DNA from: an uncultured Lachnobacterium sp.
GTDB taxonomy: Bacteria > Bacillota > Clostridia > Lachnospirales > Lachnospiraceae
Direction of reading: 5' to 3'
Length of the DNA stretch: 37,012 bases
NCBI GenBank assembly: GCA_900543445.1
Contig: UQRC01000028.1
Span: forward strand, 1 to 37,012
In this document: positions 1 to 8,518 of the stretch, one piece after another
Position numbering within the stretch: the first letter of the stretch is position 1
How the letters are laid out: the number at the start of each line of letters is the position of its first letter
Position numbers and translations under genes: made by a program
Notes under the pieces: model-generated
What the model saw: the letters and a program-made list of their open reading frames with translations, nothing else
Database searches by the model: none
What the model was told of the DNA's origin: nothing

Positions 1-832
1 TGAGATTGGATTTGATTTTGACATCAGCTTCGCAAATCCGATCAGTGAGAAGACACCAAACCTGTGTCATCTTGCTCCGGCAGGTCCTACTTATATGGAA
101 GATCTCAATGAGGCCGGCGGTGTATACGCAGTTATGAAGGAACTGGCAGATATTGGACTTTTGAATACCGATTGTATGACGGTAACCGGAAAGACGATCG
201 GTGAGAATATTGCTACAGCCATCAACCGCAATCCGGAAGTCATTCGTCCGGTTGACAATCCATACAGCAAGACCGGTGGTCTGGCAGTCCTTAAGGGTAA
301 CCTTGCTCCGGATGGATCAGTTGTTAAGCGTTCTGCTGTCGTAGATGAGATGATGGTTCATGAGGGACCGGCAAGAGTCTTCGATTGTGAGGAAGATGCG
401 ATCGCAGCAATCAAGGGTGGTAAGATCGTAGAGGGTGACGTTGTTGTTATCCGTTATGAGGGACCAAAGGGTGGACCTGGAATGAGAGAGATGTTAAACC
501 CGACTTCTGCTATCGCAGGAATGGGACTTGGAAGTTCCGTTGCTTTGATTACAGACGGACGTTTCTCCGGCGCATCCAGAGGTGCATCCATCGGACACGT
601 ATCGCCTGAGGCAGCGGTTGGCGGACCGATCGCTTTGGTAGAAGAGGGCGACATTATTAAGATCAACATTCCAGAAATGACACTGAATATTGATGTGTCG
701 GATGAGGAGATGGAGGCACGCCGTGCGAAGTGGCAGCCGAGAGAGCCGAAGGTTACAACAGGATACCTTAAGAGATATGCTTCTCTTGTCACATCCGGTA
801 ACCGCGGTGCAGTATTAGAGATTAAGGAATAA
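1..832 (+). CDS. ilvD: Dihydroxy-acid dehydratase, C-terminal part (5' end outside window)
   Basis: This is the 3' part of ilvD; the frame is open from base 2 to the stop at 830-832, giving about 276 residues of a protein usually near 550. IlvD is a cytoplasmic Fe-S dehydratase that converts 2,3-dihydroxy-acids to 2-keto acids in valine and isoleucine synthesis. Recognisable family segments are the run ending in [17 protein letters not shown] near the window edge, whose Cys fits a cluster ligand, and the later [10 protein letters not shown] and [11 protein letters not shown] motifs typical of the IlvD/Edd family. The first in-frame ATG in the window (95) is internal, not the true start. ilvB follows after 25 bases, so the two are probably one operon. 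Identity is confident; the N-terminus cannot be assessed. Confidence 0.95.
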   Translation, partial: EIGFDFDISFANPISEKTPNLCHLAPAGPTYMEDLNEAGGVYAVMKELADIGLLNTDCMTVTGKTIGENIATAINRNPEVIRPVDNPYSKTGGLAVLKGNLAPDGSVVKRSAVVDEMMVHEGPARVFDCEEDAIAAIKGGKIVEGDVVVIRYEGPKGGPGMREMLNPTSAIAGMGLGSSVALITDGRFSGASRGASIGHVSPEAAVGGPIALVEEGDIIKINIPEMTLNIDVSDEEMEARRAKWQPREPKVTTGYLKRYASLVTSGNRGAVLEIKE

Positions 833-857
833 GAACGATAGATTAGAGGATTACAAA

Positions 858-2528
858 ATGCAGTTAACAGGATCACAGGTTATTATTGAATGCCTGAAAG
901 AACAGGGTGTAGATACCGTATTCGGTTATCCGGGCGGTGCAATCTTAAATGTATACGATGAATTGTATAAGCATCCGGAGATCAAGCATGTGTTGACATC
1001 CCATGAGCAGGGAGCATCCCATGCGGCCGACGGATATGCAAGAAGTACCGGCAGGGTTGGTGTCTGTATGGCAACTTCCGGACCGGGAGCAACCAACCTT
1101 GTTACGGGTATTGCGACCGCATACATGGATTCGATTCCGATGGTTGCAATCACATGTAACGTTGGGGTATCGCTTCTCGGTAAGGACAGTTTTCAGGAGA
1201 TTGATATTGCAGGTATTACAACTCCGATTACGAAATACAGTTTTATTGTCAAGGATGTGACGAAGCTTGCGGATACGATCCGCCGCGCTTTCTCGATCGC
1301 GAGAAAGGACAGACCGGGCCCGGTACTTGTTGATATCACCAAGGATGTGACTGCAAGTAAAGTAGAGTATACAAGGCAGGAACCGGTAATTCCGCAGCCG
1401 AAGACAGGCACCTTTGATGAGGATGATATCGAGAAAGCGATACATATGATCAGCAAAGCGAAGAAGCCATATATTTTTGTTGGCGGAGGCGCAGTGCTTT
1501 CCGGTGCAAGCTGGCAGTTGAAGACATTCGTGGAGCGTGTGGATGCGCCAGTGTGTGACACACTGATGGGCAAAGGCGCTTTTGACGGTACTTCGGATTG
1601 TTATACGGGAATGCTTGGAATGCACGGAACGAAGACATCCAATCTTGGTGTCAGTGAGTGCGACCTTCTGATTGCAATCGGCGTGCGTTTCTCGGATCGA
1701 GTACTCGGCAATCCGAAGAAGTTCGCCAAACAGGCGAAAATCTTACAGATCGATATTGATCCGGCGGAGATCAACAAAAATATTATCGTAAATCACAGTG
1801 TGATCGGTGATGTGAAGATGGTTCTTGACCGTATCAATGGTAAATTAGAGCAGCAGAGTCATACCGAGTGGCTTTCCCATATTGCGGATTACCAGAAGCA
1901 GTATCCACTGACTTATCCGCCGGTTGGACTCAGTGGTCCATATATGATCGAGAAAATCTACGAGATGGCAAGTGACGCAATCATCGTTACGGAAGTTGGA
2001 CAGCACCAGATGTGGGCAGCACAGTATTTTAAATACAAGCAGCCGAGAACACTTCTTACTTCCGGAGGTCTCGGAACGATGGGGTACGGACTGGGCGCTG
2101 CAATTGGTGCACAGACCGCGAATCCGGATAAACAGGTGATCAATATCGCCGGTGACGGATGTTTCCGTATGAATATGAACGAACTTGCGACAGCCGCAAG
2201 ACAGAATCTTCCATTGATTGAAGTAATCGTAAATAATCATGTTCTTGGAATGGTTCGTCAGTGGCAGACACTTTTCTACGAGAAGCATTATTCGGCAACC
2301 GTACTTGATGATGGTGTGGATTATGTAAAGCTTGCGGAGGCGATGGGAGCTAAGGCTCGCAGAGTGACGACAAGAGAAGAGTTTGAAGACGCATTTAAGG
2401 AAGCGCTTGCTTGTAAGAAGCCGTTCGTGATCGATGCGATCATTGATTCGGATGATAAGGTATGGCCGATGGTTGCACCGGGAGCTCCAATCAGTGAGTG
2501 CTTTGATGGCAGCGATGTGAGAAAATAA
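858..2528 (+). CDS. ilvB: Acetolactate synthase, large (catalytic) subunit
   Basis: This gene encodes 556 residues, the usual size of the biosynthetic acetolactate synthase catalytic subunit. The enzyme uses thiamine diphosphate (TPP) and FAD to condense pyruvate with pyruvate or 2-ketobutyrate, the first common step of branched-chain amino-acid synthesis. The N-terminal Pyr domain carries GYPGGAIL and the SHEQGA motif, with the TPP-activating Glu at residue 50. The C-terminal PP domain carries GDGCF near residue 432 followed by a VNNHVLGMV segment, the metal/TPP-binding signature. The ATG at 858 follows a GAGG ribosome site, 25 bases after ilvD. No small regulatory subunit gene (ilvN) follows; the next gene is serC after 146 bases, so the regulatory subunit is either elsewhere or absent. 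Confidence 0.95.
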   Translation: MQLTGSQVIIECLKEQGVDTVFGYPGGAILNVYDELYKHPEIKHVLTSHEQGASHAADGYARSTGRVGVCMATSGPGATNLVTGIATAYMDSIPMVAITCNVGVSLLGKDSFQEIDIAGITTPITKYSFIVKDVTKLADTIRRAFSIARKDRPGPVLVDITKDVTASKVEYTRQEPVIPQPKTGTFDEDDIEKAIHMISKAKKPYIFVGGGAVLSGASWQLKTFVERVDAPVCDTLMGKGAFDGTSDCYTGMLGMHGTKTSNLGVSECDLLIAIGVRFSDRVLGNPKKFAKQAKILQIDIDPAEINKNIIVNHSVIGDVKMVLDRINGKLEQQSHTEWLSHIADYQKQYPLTYPPVGLSGPYMIEKIYEMASDAIIVTEVGQHQMWAAQYFKYKQPRTLLTSGGLGTMGYGLGAAIGAQTANPDKQVINIAGDGCFRMNMNELATAARQNLPLIEVIVNNHVLGMVRQWQTLFYEKHYSATVLDDGVDYVKLAEAMGAKARRVTTREEFEDAFKEALACKKPFVIDAIIDSDDKVWPMVAPGAPISECFDGSDVRK

Positions 2529-2529
2529 T

Positions 2530-2569
2530 TCCGTCAAGCAAATGCACTGCGAGACTGCTTGCAGACGGA
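2530..2569 (+). other. Stem-loop after ilvB
   Basis: CCGTC-AAGCA (2531-2540) pairs with TGCTT-gca-GACGG (2556-2568), leaving a three-base bulge. It lies just after the ilvB stop. No U-run follows, so it may be a weak terminator or an mRNA-stabilising 3' hairpin. The remaining 100 bases to serC hold only a loose promoter candidate (TTGATG at 2603, TATGGT at 2627, 18-base spacer). Confidence 0.35.
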
Positions 2570-2674
2570 GAAATCGTAATTGTTTATATAAATAGGCTGA
2601 TGTTGATGTATGTCATCATGCTGGTGTATGGTGGCATTATATGATACAAATAAAGATTTAGGAGGAAGTTTGAA

Positions 2675-3757
2675 ATGAGCAGAGTTTATAATTTCTCAGC
2701 AGGACCGGCTGTATTGCCGGAGGAGGTACTGCAGGAAGCAGCAGATGAAATGTTGGATTATAAGGGATGTGGAATGTCCGTTATGGAAATGAGCCACAGA
2801 TCCAAGGTATTCGACGATATCATTAAGGATGCAGAGAAAGACTTAAGAGAGTTAATGAATATTCCGGATAACTACAAGGTAATGTTCTTACAGGGTGGTG
2901 CTTCGCAGCAGTTCGCAGCAGTTCCAATGAACCTGATGAAGAACAAGAAAGCCGGATACATTGTTACCGGACAGTGGGCAAAGAAGGCTTTTCAGGAAGC
3001 TAAGATGTACGGTGAGGCAATTGAGCTTGCATCATCCGCTGATGAGACATTCTCTTATATCCCGGACTGCTCAGATTTAGACATCCCGGATGATCTTGAT
3101 TATGTATATATTTGTGAGAACAATACGATTTACGGAACCAAGTATAAGACACTTCCAAATACAAAGGGTAAGACGTTGGTTGCAGACGTTTCCTCCTGCT
3201 TCTTATCAGAGCCTGTTGATGTAACCAAGTATGGTGTCATCTATGGTGGCGTACAGAAGAATGTCGGACCGGCTGGTGTGGTTATCGTGATCGCACGTGA
3301 GGATCTGATCACAGATGATGTCCTTCCTGGAACACCTACCATGCTCAAGTGGAAGACACAGGCAGACAATGACAGCTTATACAATACACCACCTTGCTAC
3401 GGTATCTATATCTGCGGTAAAGTATTCAAGTGGCTCAAGAAGATGGGCGGACTTGAGGAGATGCAGAAACGTAACATCGAGAAAGCACAGATTCTTTATG
3501 ATTTCCTTGACCAGAGTAAGATGTTCAAGGGAACCGTAAGAAAAGAGGATCGTTCTCTGATGAATGTTCCATTTGTAACCGGTGATAAGGATCTTGATGC
3601 GAAGTTTGTCAAAGAGGCAACTGAGGCTGGATTTGTAAACTTAAAGGGACATCGTACCGTTGGTGGAATGAGAGCTTCTATCTACAATGCTATGCCTAAG
3701 GAAGGTGTTGAGAAGCTGGTTGCTTTCATGAAGAAGTTTGAAGAGGAGAATGCATAA
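2675..3757 (+). CDS. serC: Phosphoserine aminotransferase
   Basis: This 360-residue protein is full length for SerC. It is a cytoplasmic PLP enzyme converting 3-phosphohydroxypyruvate to O-phosphoserine with glutamate as amino donor. The N-terminus YNFSAGPAVLP is the family signature. GGVQKN places the PLP-binding lysine at about residue 195, and FLQGGASQQF is the phosphate-cofactor region. The start at 2675 has a strong GGAGGAAG ribosome site eight bases upstream. The stop shares one base with the start of serA, so the two genes are translationally coupled and supply consecutive steps of serine synthesis. Confidence 0.97.
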   Translation: MSRVYNFSAGPAVLPEEVLQEAADEMLDYKGCGMSVMEMSHRSKVFDDIIKDAEKDLRELMNIPDNYKVMFLQGGASQQFAAVPMNLMKNKKAGYIVTGQWAKKAFQEAKMYGEAIELASSADETFSYIPDCSDLDIPDDLDYVYICENNTIYGTKYKTLPNTKGKTLVADVSSCFLSEPVDVTKYGVIYGGVQKNVGPAGVVIVIAREDLITDDVLPGTPTMLKWKTQADNDSLYNTPPCYGIYICGKVFKWLKKMGGLEEMQKRNIEKAQILYDFLDQSKMFKGTVRKEDRSLMNVPFVTGDKDLDAKFVKEATEAGFVNLKGHRTVGGMRASIYNAMPKEGVEKLVAFMKKFEEENA

Positions 3758-4920
3758 TGTTTAATTATACTTGTTTAAATCCAATTGCCGGAGTCGGCTT
3801 GGATCTGTTTTCAGAAGATTATAAGAAGGTTGACGATCTTGCAGGTGCAGACGCAGCCCTTGTCAGAAGTGCAGCAATGCATGACTTAGAGCTGCCGGAG
3901 AATTTACTTGCAGTAGCCCGTGCCGGAGCTGGCGTTAACAATATTCCGCTGGATAAATGCGCAGATCAGGGTATCGTCGTATTTAATACACCGGGTGCCA
4001 ATGCCAACGGTGTTAAGGAACTTGTATTTGCAGGAATGCTTTACGCAGCAAGAGATATTGTCGGTGGTATCAACTGGTGCTTAGACAACCAGAATGATGA
4101 GAACATCGCTAAGACAGCAGAGAAGCAGAAGAAGAATTTCGCAGGAATCGAGATCTCAGGCAAGAAGCTTGGTGTCATCGGACTCGGAGCCATCGGTGTA
4201 CTCGTAGCAAATGCGGCAACCCATATGGGAATGGAAGTATACGGATATGATCCATATATCTCTGTTAATGCAGCATGGAACTTATCAAGAAGTGTTAAGC
4301 ATATCAGCAATGTAGAGGATATCTACAAAGAGTGTGACTTTATCACAATCCATGTTCCGCTTCTTGATTCTACCAGAAAGATGATCGATGCCAAGGCTAT
4401 CGCTATGATGAAGCCGACAGCGATCGTACTTAACTTCGCAAGAGATCTTCTTGTTGATGAGGAAGCTATGGTTGACGCTCTCGCTGCAGGAAAGATTAAG
4501 AAATATGTATCTGATTTCCCGAACACAACAACCGTTGGCGCAAAGGGATGCATCGTAACCCCTCACCTTGGAGCATCAACTGCCGAGTCAGAGGATAATT
4601 GTGCGATTATGGCAGTTCGTGAGATCCGTGATTACCTTGAGAATGGTAACATCACACATTCTGTAAACTATCCGGATTGCAATATGGGTGCATGCCTGAC
4701 TGCCGGACGTATCGGTATCCTTCATAAGAATGTCAAGGGTATGATCGCACAGTATACAACCATTCTTGGAGAAGCTGACATCAATGTATCCGATATGACG
4801 AATAAGGCAAAAGGCGATTATGCATACGCACTTCTTGACCTTGACTCTCCGGTTACCGATGAAGTGGTTGCCAAGCTTCGTGCAATTGACGGCGTACTTC
4901 GTGTCCGTGTAGTAAAATAA
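3757..4920 (+). CDS. serA: D-3-phosphoglycerate dehydrogenase family protein, short ACT-containing form
   Basis: This 387-residue NAD-dependent D-2-hydroxyacid dehydrogenase is expected to oxidise 3-phosphoglycerate, the first step of serine synthesis. The Rossmann motif GLGAIG lies at 142-147. The catalytic Arg (NFARD, R229) and His (TPHLGAS, H270) are present, and the last 70 residues resemble an ACT domain that could bind serine. One feature is odd: canonical enzymes carry a DVFxxEP segment with the catalytic Glu between the Arg and His, while here the region reads VSDFPNTT around residue 251-258. The position directly after serC with a one-base overlap strongly supports a role in serine synthesis. 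A related hydroxyacid dehydrogenase activity cannot be fully excluded. Confidence 0.9.
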   Translation: MFNYTCLNPIAGVGLDLFSEDYKKVDDLAGADAALVRSAAMHDLELPENLLAVARAGAGVNNIPLDKCADQGIVVFNTPGANANGVKELVFAGMLYAARDIVGGINWCLDNQNDENIAKTAEKQKKNFAGIEISGKKLGVIGLGAIGVLVANAATHMGMEVYGYDPYISVNAAWNLSRSVKHISNVEDIYKECDFITIHVPLLDSTRKMIDAKAIAMMKPTAIVLNFARDLLVDEEAMVDALAAGKIKKYVSDFPNTTTVGAKGCIVTPHLGASTAESEDNCAIMAVREIRDYLENGNITHSVNYPDCNMGACLTAGRIGILHKNVKGMIAQYTTILGEADINVSDMTNKAKGDYAYALLDLDSPVTDEVVAKLRAIDGVLRVRVVK

Positions 4921-4944
4921 GAGTACATTTGGAGAAAACAATTT

Positions 4945-6210
4945 ATGGCTAATATAAAACCATTTCTCTGTGTCAGACCGGCAGAAGATAAAGTAGATAA
5001 GATCGCAGCACTTCCGTATGATGTCTATAATCGTGCGGAGGCGAAGGCCGTCGTTACTGCGAATCCGCAGTCGTTTCTTGCAATTGACCGTGCTGAGACG
5101 CAGTTTGGCGACGAAGTAGATACTTATGATGAGCGTGTCTATGCGAAGGCACATGAGATGCTTTCTGATTGGATCGACAATGGTTCTTTTGTCCGTGACA
5201 CACAGAATGCCTATTACATCTATGAATTGACAATGGATGGCAGAGTGCAGACTGGAATCGTTGCATGTGCATCGATTGATGATTATGCGAACAATATCAT
5301 CAAAAAGCATGAGAATACACGTGCCGATAAAGAAGCAGACCGTATTCATCATGTGGATACCTGCAGCGCGCAGACTGGACCGATTTTCCTTGCATACCGC
5401 ACGAATCCGATCATCGGTGAAGTGGTTGCTGCGGTAAAGCAGACACCCGCTTTATATGATTTTGTTGCAGATGACGGAATCCGCCACAGAGTGTTCAAGA
5501 TTGGTGATGCTACGCAGATTGAGGCAATACAGAATGCATTTGCAGGAATTGATGACATCTATATTGCGGATGGTCATCATCGTGCAGCTTCTGCAGTCAA
5601 GGTTGGATTCAAGAGAAGAGAAGAACACCCGGATTATGATGGAACGGAAGAGTTTAACTATTTCCTTTCGGTTTTATTCCCGGATGAAGAACTCATGATC
5701 ATGGATTATAACCGTGTTGTCAGGGACTTAAACGGAATGTCCAAGGAGCAGTTCCTTGCGAAGATGAATGAACTTTTTACCGTTACGGAAATTGGCGGCA
5801 TGATCGGTGATTCAATTAAGGAAAGTGATGTGCGTCCGGGTAAGAAGGGGGATTTTGCAATGTTTATCGATGATAAATGGTATCGTTGCAGTATGAAGCC
5901 GTCTGATATTCCGGATGATCCGGTTGAGGGACTTGATGTGTCGGTTCTGCAGAATCTTCTTCTTGCACCGGTACTTGGAATCGGCGATCCGAAAACGGAT
6001 AAGAGAATTGACTTTGTCGGAGGAATCCGCGGTCTCACGGAGCTTGAGAAGAGATGCCATACGGATTGTAAGGTTGCATTTGCAATGTATCCGACTTCAA
6101 TTCAGGAGCTTTTTGCTGTGGCAGATGCAGGCAGACTGATGCCGCCAAAGTCGACATGGTTTGAGCCGAAGCTTCGAAGTGGATTGTTTATTCATGAAAT
6201 TGAACGGTAA
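4945..6210 (+). CDS. DUF1015 family protein (SerC/SerA-associated)
   Basis: This 421-residue soluble protein belongs to the DUF1015 family (COG4198), whose biochemical function I do not know. Visible family motifs are the N-terminal IKPFLCVRPAEDK and ALPYDVYN, a KHENTRADKEADR segment at 121-133, and DGHHRAASA at 209-217. The His-rich DGHHR motif suggests a catalytic or metal/phosphate site. It lies 24 bases after serA with its own GGAG site, so it should be co-transcribed with serC and serA. The same neighbourhood is, from memory, common in clostridia and Bacteroidetes, and suggests a link to serine or phosphoserine metabolism; that link is inference. A hairpin terminator follows at 6218. Confidence 0.88.
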   Translation: MANIKPFLCVRPAEDKVDKIAALPYDVYNRAEAKAVVTANPQSFLAIDRAETQFGDEVDTYDERVYAKAHEMLSDWIDNGSFVRDTQNAYYIYELTMDGRVQTGIVACASIDDYANNIIKKHENTRADKEADRIHHVDTCSAQTGPIFLAYRTNPIIGEVVAAVKQTPALYDFVADDGIRHRVFKIGDATQIEAIQNAFAGIDDIYIADGHHRAASAVKVGFKRREEHPDYDGTEEFNYFLSVLFPDEELMIMDYNRVVRDLNGMSKEQFLAKMNELFTVTEIGGMIGDSIKESDVRPGKKGDFAMFIDDKWYRCSMKPSDIPDDPVEGLDVSVLQNLLLAPVLGIGDPKTDKRIDFVGGIRGLTELEKRCHTDCKVAFAMYPTSIQELFAVADAGRLMPPKSTWFEPKLRSGLFIHEIER

Positions 6211-6217
6211 TGCTTAT

Positions 6218-6247
6218 AAGGGCGTGGGAGAAATCCTGCGTCCTTTT
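6218..6247 (+). terminator. Rho-independent terminator of the serC-serA-DUF1015 unit
   Basis: A 12-bp stem (6218-6229 with 6234-6245, three G-U pairs) closes a GAAA tetraloop at 6230-6233 and is followed by a short T-run. It lies eight bases after the DUF1015 stop and separates this unit from the LysR gene. Confidence 0.85.
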
Positions 6248-6273
6248 GTAATCATTTAAAAAGGAGAGAACGA

Positions 6274-7179
6274 ATGACGTTACAGCAGTTGACATATCTT
6301 GTGAAGGTTGCGGAATGTGGAAACATCACAGAAGCAGCGGAGCAGCTTTATATCTCACAGCCAAGTCTGAGTACAGCGATCAGCAATCTGGAAAAAGAGA
6401 TGGGGATTACTGCCTTTAACCGGACAAAAAAAGGTGTGACGGTAACCAGAGACGGAGAAGAGCTTCTGTCCTATGCGCGGATGCTATTGGAACAGGCAGA
6501 TATTATGAAGGAACATTTCGGTGTTGGCGAAAAACGTGACCCGAAGTTTTGTGTCTCCTGCCAGCATTATTCGTTTGCGGTCAATGCGTTTGTGGATGTA
6601 GTGAATGTGTTTGATGCAGATAAATACAGTTTTATTCTAAGAGAGACACAGACCGGAGAGATCATTGATGATGTGGCGCAGGGGAAGAGTGAGATCGGAA
6701 TTCTGTATCTGTCGGAGCACAACGAGGAATTGATTACGAAGCTTTTGAAGAAAAATGAACTTGTCTTCGAGGAACTTTTTGTGGCGAATCCGCATGTGTT
6801 CTTATGCAAGGATCATCCGTTGGCGGAGCATACTTTGATTACGGTGGATGATTTGAAGCCGTATCCGTATCTGGTGTTTGAGCAGGGAGAGCGCAATTCG
6901 TTTTATTTTTCGGAGGAGTTTATCAGTACACTGGATTTCCCGAAGAATATTCAGGTGAGAGACCGTGCAACGCTTTTTAATCTGGTAATTGGACTGAACG
7001 GATTTACGGTAAGTTCCGGTGTGATCGATGAAAAGCTGAATGGATCGAGCATCATTGCAAGACCGCTTGCGATGGATTGCCATATGCAAATCGGCGTGAT
7101 TCGAAGGAAAAATATCCTTTTAAGCCGCTATGCCACATATTACATGGAGGCGCTGCGCAGACATGTAAATGGTAAGTAA
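6274..7179 (+). CDS. LysR-family transcriptional regulator
   Basis: This 301-residue protein has the standard LysR layout. A winged helix-turn-helix occupies residues 1-60 (LTYLVKVAECGNITEAAEQL, then SQPSLSTAISNLE), and a periplasmic-binding-like effector domain fills about 90-300. LysR proteins bind DNA as tetramers and respond to a small metabolite, often of the pathway they control. The start at 6274 has an AAGGAG site. Unlike the usual divergent arrangement, it is co-directional with the MetE-like gene 160 bases downstream. The intervening gap holds two symmetric sequences that may be its binding sites. A role in methionine or one-carbon control is plausible but not shown. Confidence 0.93.
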   Translation: MTLQQLTYLVKVAECGNITEAAEQLYISQPSLSTAISNLEKEMGITAFNRTKKGVTVTRDGEELLSYARMLLEQADIMKEHFGVGEKRDPKFCVSCQHYSFAVNAFVDVVNVFDADKYSFILRETQTGEIIDDVAQGKSEIGILYLSEHNEELITKLLKKNELVFEELFVANPHVFLCKDHPLAEHTLITVDDLKPYPYLVFEQGERNSFYFSEEFISTLDFPKNIQVRDRATLFNLVIGLNGFTVSSGVIDEKLNGSSIIARPLAMDCHMQIGVIRRKNILLSRYATYYMEALRRHVNGK

Positions 7180-7184
7180 TGTAT

Positions 7185-7201
7185 TATAGTATAAAACTAT
7201 A
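7185..7201 (+). promoter_or_regulatory. 17-bp palindrome, candidate LysR-type operator
   Basis: TATAGT and ACTATA surround a five-base centre, five bases after the LysR stop. The arm size and spacing fit the T-N11-A class of LysR boxes. It is AT-rich, so chance symmetry is possible. Confidence 0.4.
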
Positions 7202-7260
7202 GATAACATAAAAGTATATGTATTTTATTTGTTGAATATATGATGATAGAATGTCCTCAG

Positions 7261-7316
7261 GTCAAAACAAAGACAGACAGTCATCTTGAAAGTTTGATAA
7301 CTGACTGTCAAAACAA
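7261..7316 (+). promoter_or_regulatory. Inverted and direct repeats in the leader of the MetE-like gene
   Basis: GACAGTCA (7276-7283) and TGACTGTC (7302-7309) form a perfect 8-bp inverted repeat with an 18-base centre. GTCAAAACAA occurs directly repeated at 7261-7270 and 7307-7316. This block lies 24-79 bases before the methyltransferase ATG, just ahead of its AAGGAGG site. It could be a regulator site or an mRNA hairpin. I see no S-box (SAM) or T-box signature here. Confidence 0.45.
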
Positions 7317-7339
7317 GAACGTACAAGGAGGACATACAA

Positions 7340-8476
7340 ATGAGTCATTTACACAATCCGTTTCGATATGATTATGTGGGAAGTTTTCTTCGTCCGGAAA
7401 ATTTAAAGCAGGCAAGACGAGCATTTGATGAGGGTAAGATTGATTATGCAAAGCTAAAAGAGGTTGAGGATCAGGCAATCACCGACATGATCACGAAAGT
7501 GAAGTCACTTGGTTATCATGTGATCACAGACGGTGAGTTCCGACGTGCAACCTGGCATCTGGATTTTATGTGGGGACTCGACGGAGTCGGTCATGTGAAA
7601 ACAAAGACTGGACTTCCTTTCCACGGAGAGGCTGCAATGATCGATGACACTTACCTTGTAGGTAAGATCGGTTTAAGTAAGGAGCATCCGTTTGTGGAGC
7701 ATTTCCGTTTTGTAAAACAGTTCGAGGATGAGAACACGGTTGCAAAGCAGACGATTCCGGCACCGGCGCAGGTGTTAGCACAGTTTACAATGCCTTTTAA
7801 CCGGGAGGCAACGGAACAGTTTTATGACAGTGATGAACAATTGATCGATGATCTTGTCACTGCTTATAAGAAAGTGATCGATGATCTGTATGCGGCAGGA
7901 TGCAGAAATGTGCAGCTGGATGACTGTACCTGGGGAATGCTTGCAGACAAGACGGCACCTCTTGCATACGGAACAACGGTTGAGGGACTGCAGAAGATTC
8001 AGCAGACCTACAAGGATATCAACAACCGTGTGATCGCAAATGCACCGGAAGGCGTGGCAGTGACAACACACGTATGCCGCGGTAATTTCCACTCGACTTA
8101 TGCAAGCAGCGGCGCTTATGATGCGGTGGCAGATGCATTATTTGCAGAGGAGAATGCAGCCGGTTATTATCTGGAGTTCGACGATGAGAGATCCGGTGGA
8201 TTTGCTCCGCTTGCGAAAGTAACCGGAGACAAGAAAGTGGTACTTGGACTGGTTACCACAAAATCATCCGTATTGGAGAGCAAGAAAGCAATCATCGAGC
8301 GTATCCATGAGGCGGCAAAATATGTTCCACTTGATCGTCTGTATTTAAGTCCACAGTGCGGATTTGCATCTTGCGAGATCGGAAATAAGCTGACAGAGGA
8401 ACAGCAGTGGGCAAAGCTTCGACTCGTGAAAGAGATTGCAGAAGAAGTCTGGGATAAAGATGGTCATATTGGATAA
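7340..8476 (+). CDS. MetE-like (cobalamin-independent methionine synthase C-terminal type) methyltransferase
   Basis: This 378-residue protein matches the short MetE family that has only the C-terminal catalytic barrel, like Bacillus YxjG/YxjH. Full MetE is about twice as long. These enzymes transfer a methyl group to a thiol such as homocysteine at a zinc site. Candidate zinc ligands are all present: H244 and C246 (TTHVCRGN), E279 (YLEFDD) and C340 (LSPQCGF). The DGEFRR motif at 64-69 is characteristic of the barrel. The start at 7340 has AAGGAGG seven bases upstream. The methyl donor is uncertain; short forms may use a donor other than methyl-tetrahydropteroylpolyglutamate, so I give no gene symbol. 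Control by the upstream LysR gene is inferred from position. Confidence 0.88.
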   Translation: MSHLHNPFRYDYVGSFLRPENLKQARRAFDEGKIDYAKLKEVEDQAITDMITKVKSLGYHVITDGEFRRATWHLDFMWGLDGVGHVKTKTGLPFHGEAAMIDDTYLVGKIGLSKEHPFVEHFRFVKQFEDENTVAKQTIPAPAQVLAQFTMPFNREATEQFYDSDEQLIDDLVTAYKKVIDDLYAAGCRNVQLDDCTWGMLADKTAPLAYGTTVEGLQKIQQTYKDINNRVIANAPEGVAVTTHVCRGNFHSTYASSGAYDAVADALFAEENAAGYYLEFDDERSGGFAPLAKVTGDKKVVLGLVTTKSSVLESKKAIIERIHEAAKYVPLDRLYLSPQCGFASCEIGNKLTEEQQWAKLRLVKEIAEEVWDKDGHIG

Positions 8477-8518
8477 AATAATGAGATAGAGATCGCGACT
8501 TCGGAGGAATTAACGCAG

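Noticed and set aside
945..1625. Long antisense frames opposite ilvB and other large genes
   Set aside because: They are shadows of strongly coding sense frames, with no ribosome sites and no family motifs.
2529..2674. Possible T-box or riboswitch before serC
   Set aside because: No T-box sequence, specifier or terminator with T-run; only a single modest hairpin is seen.
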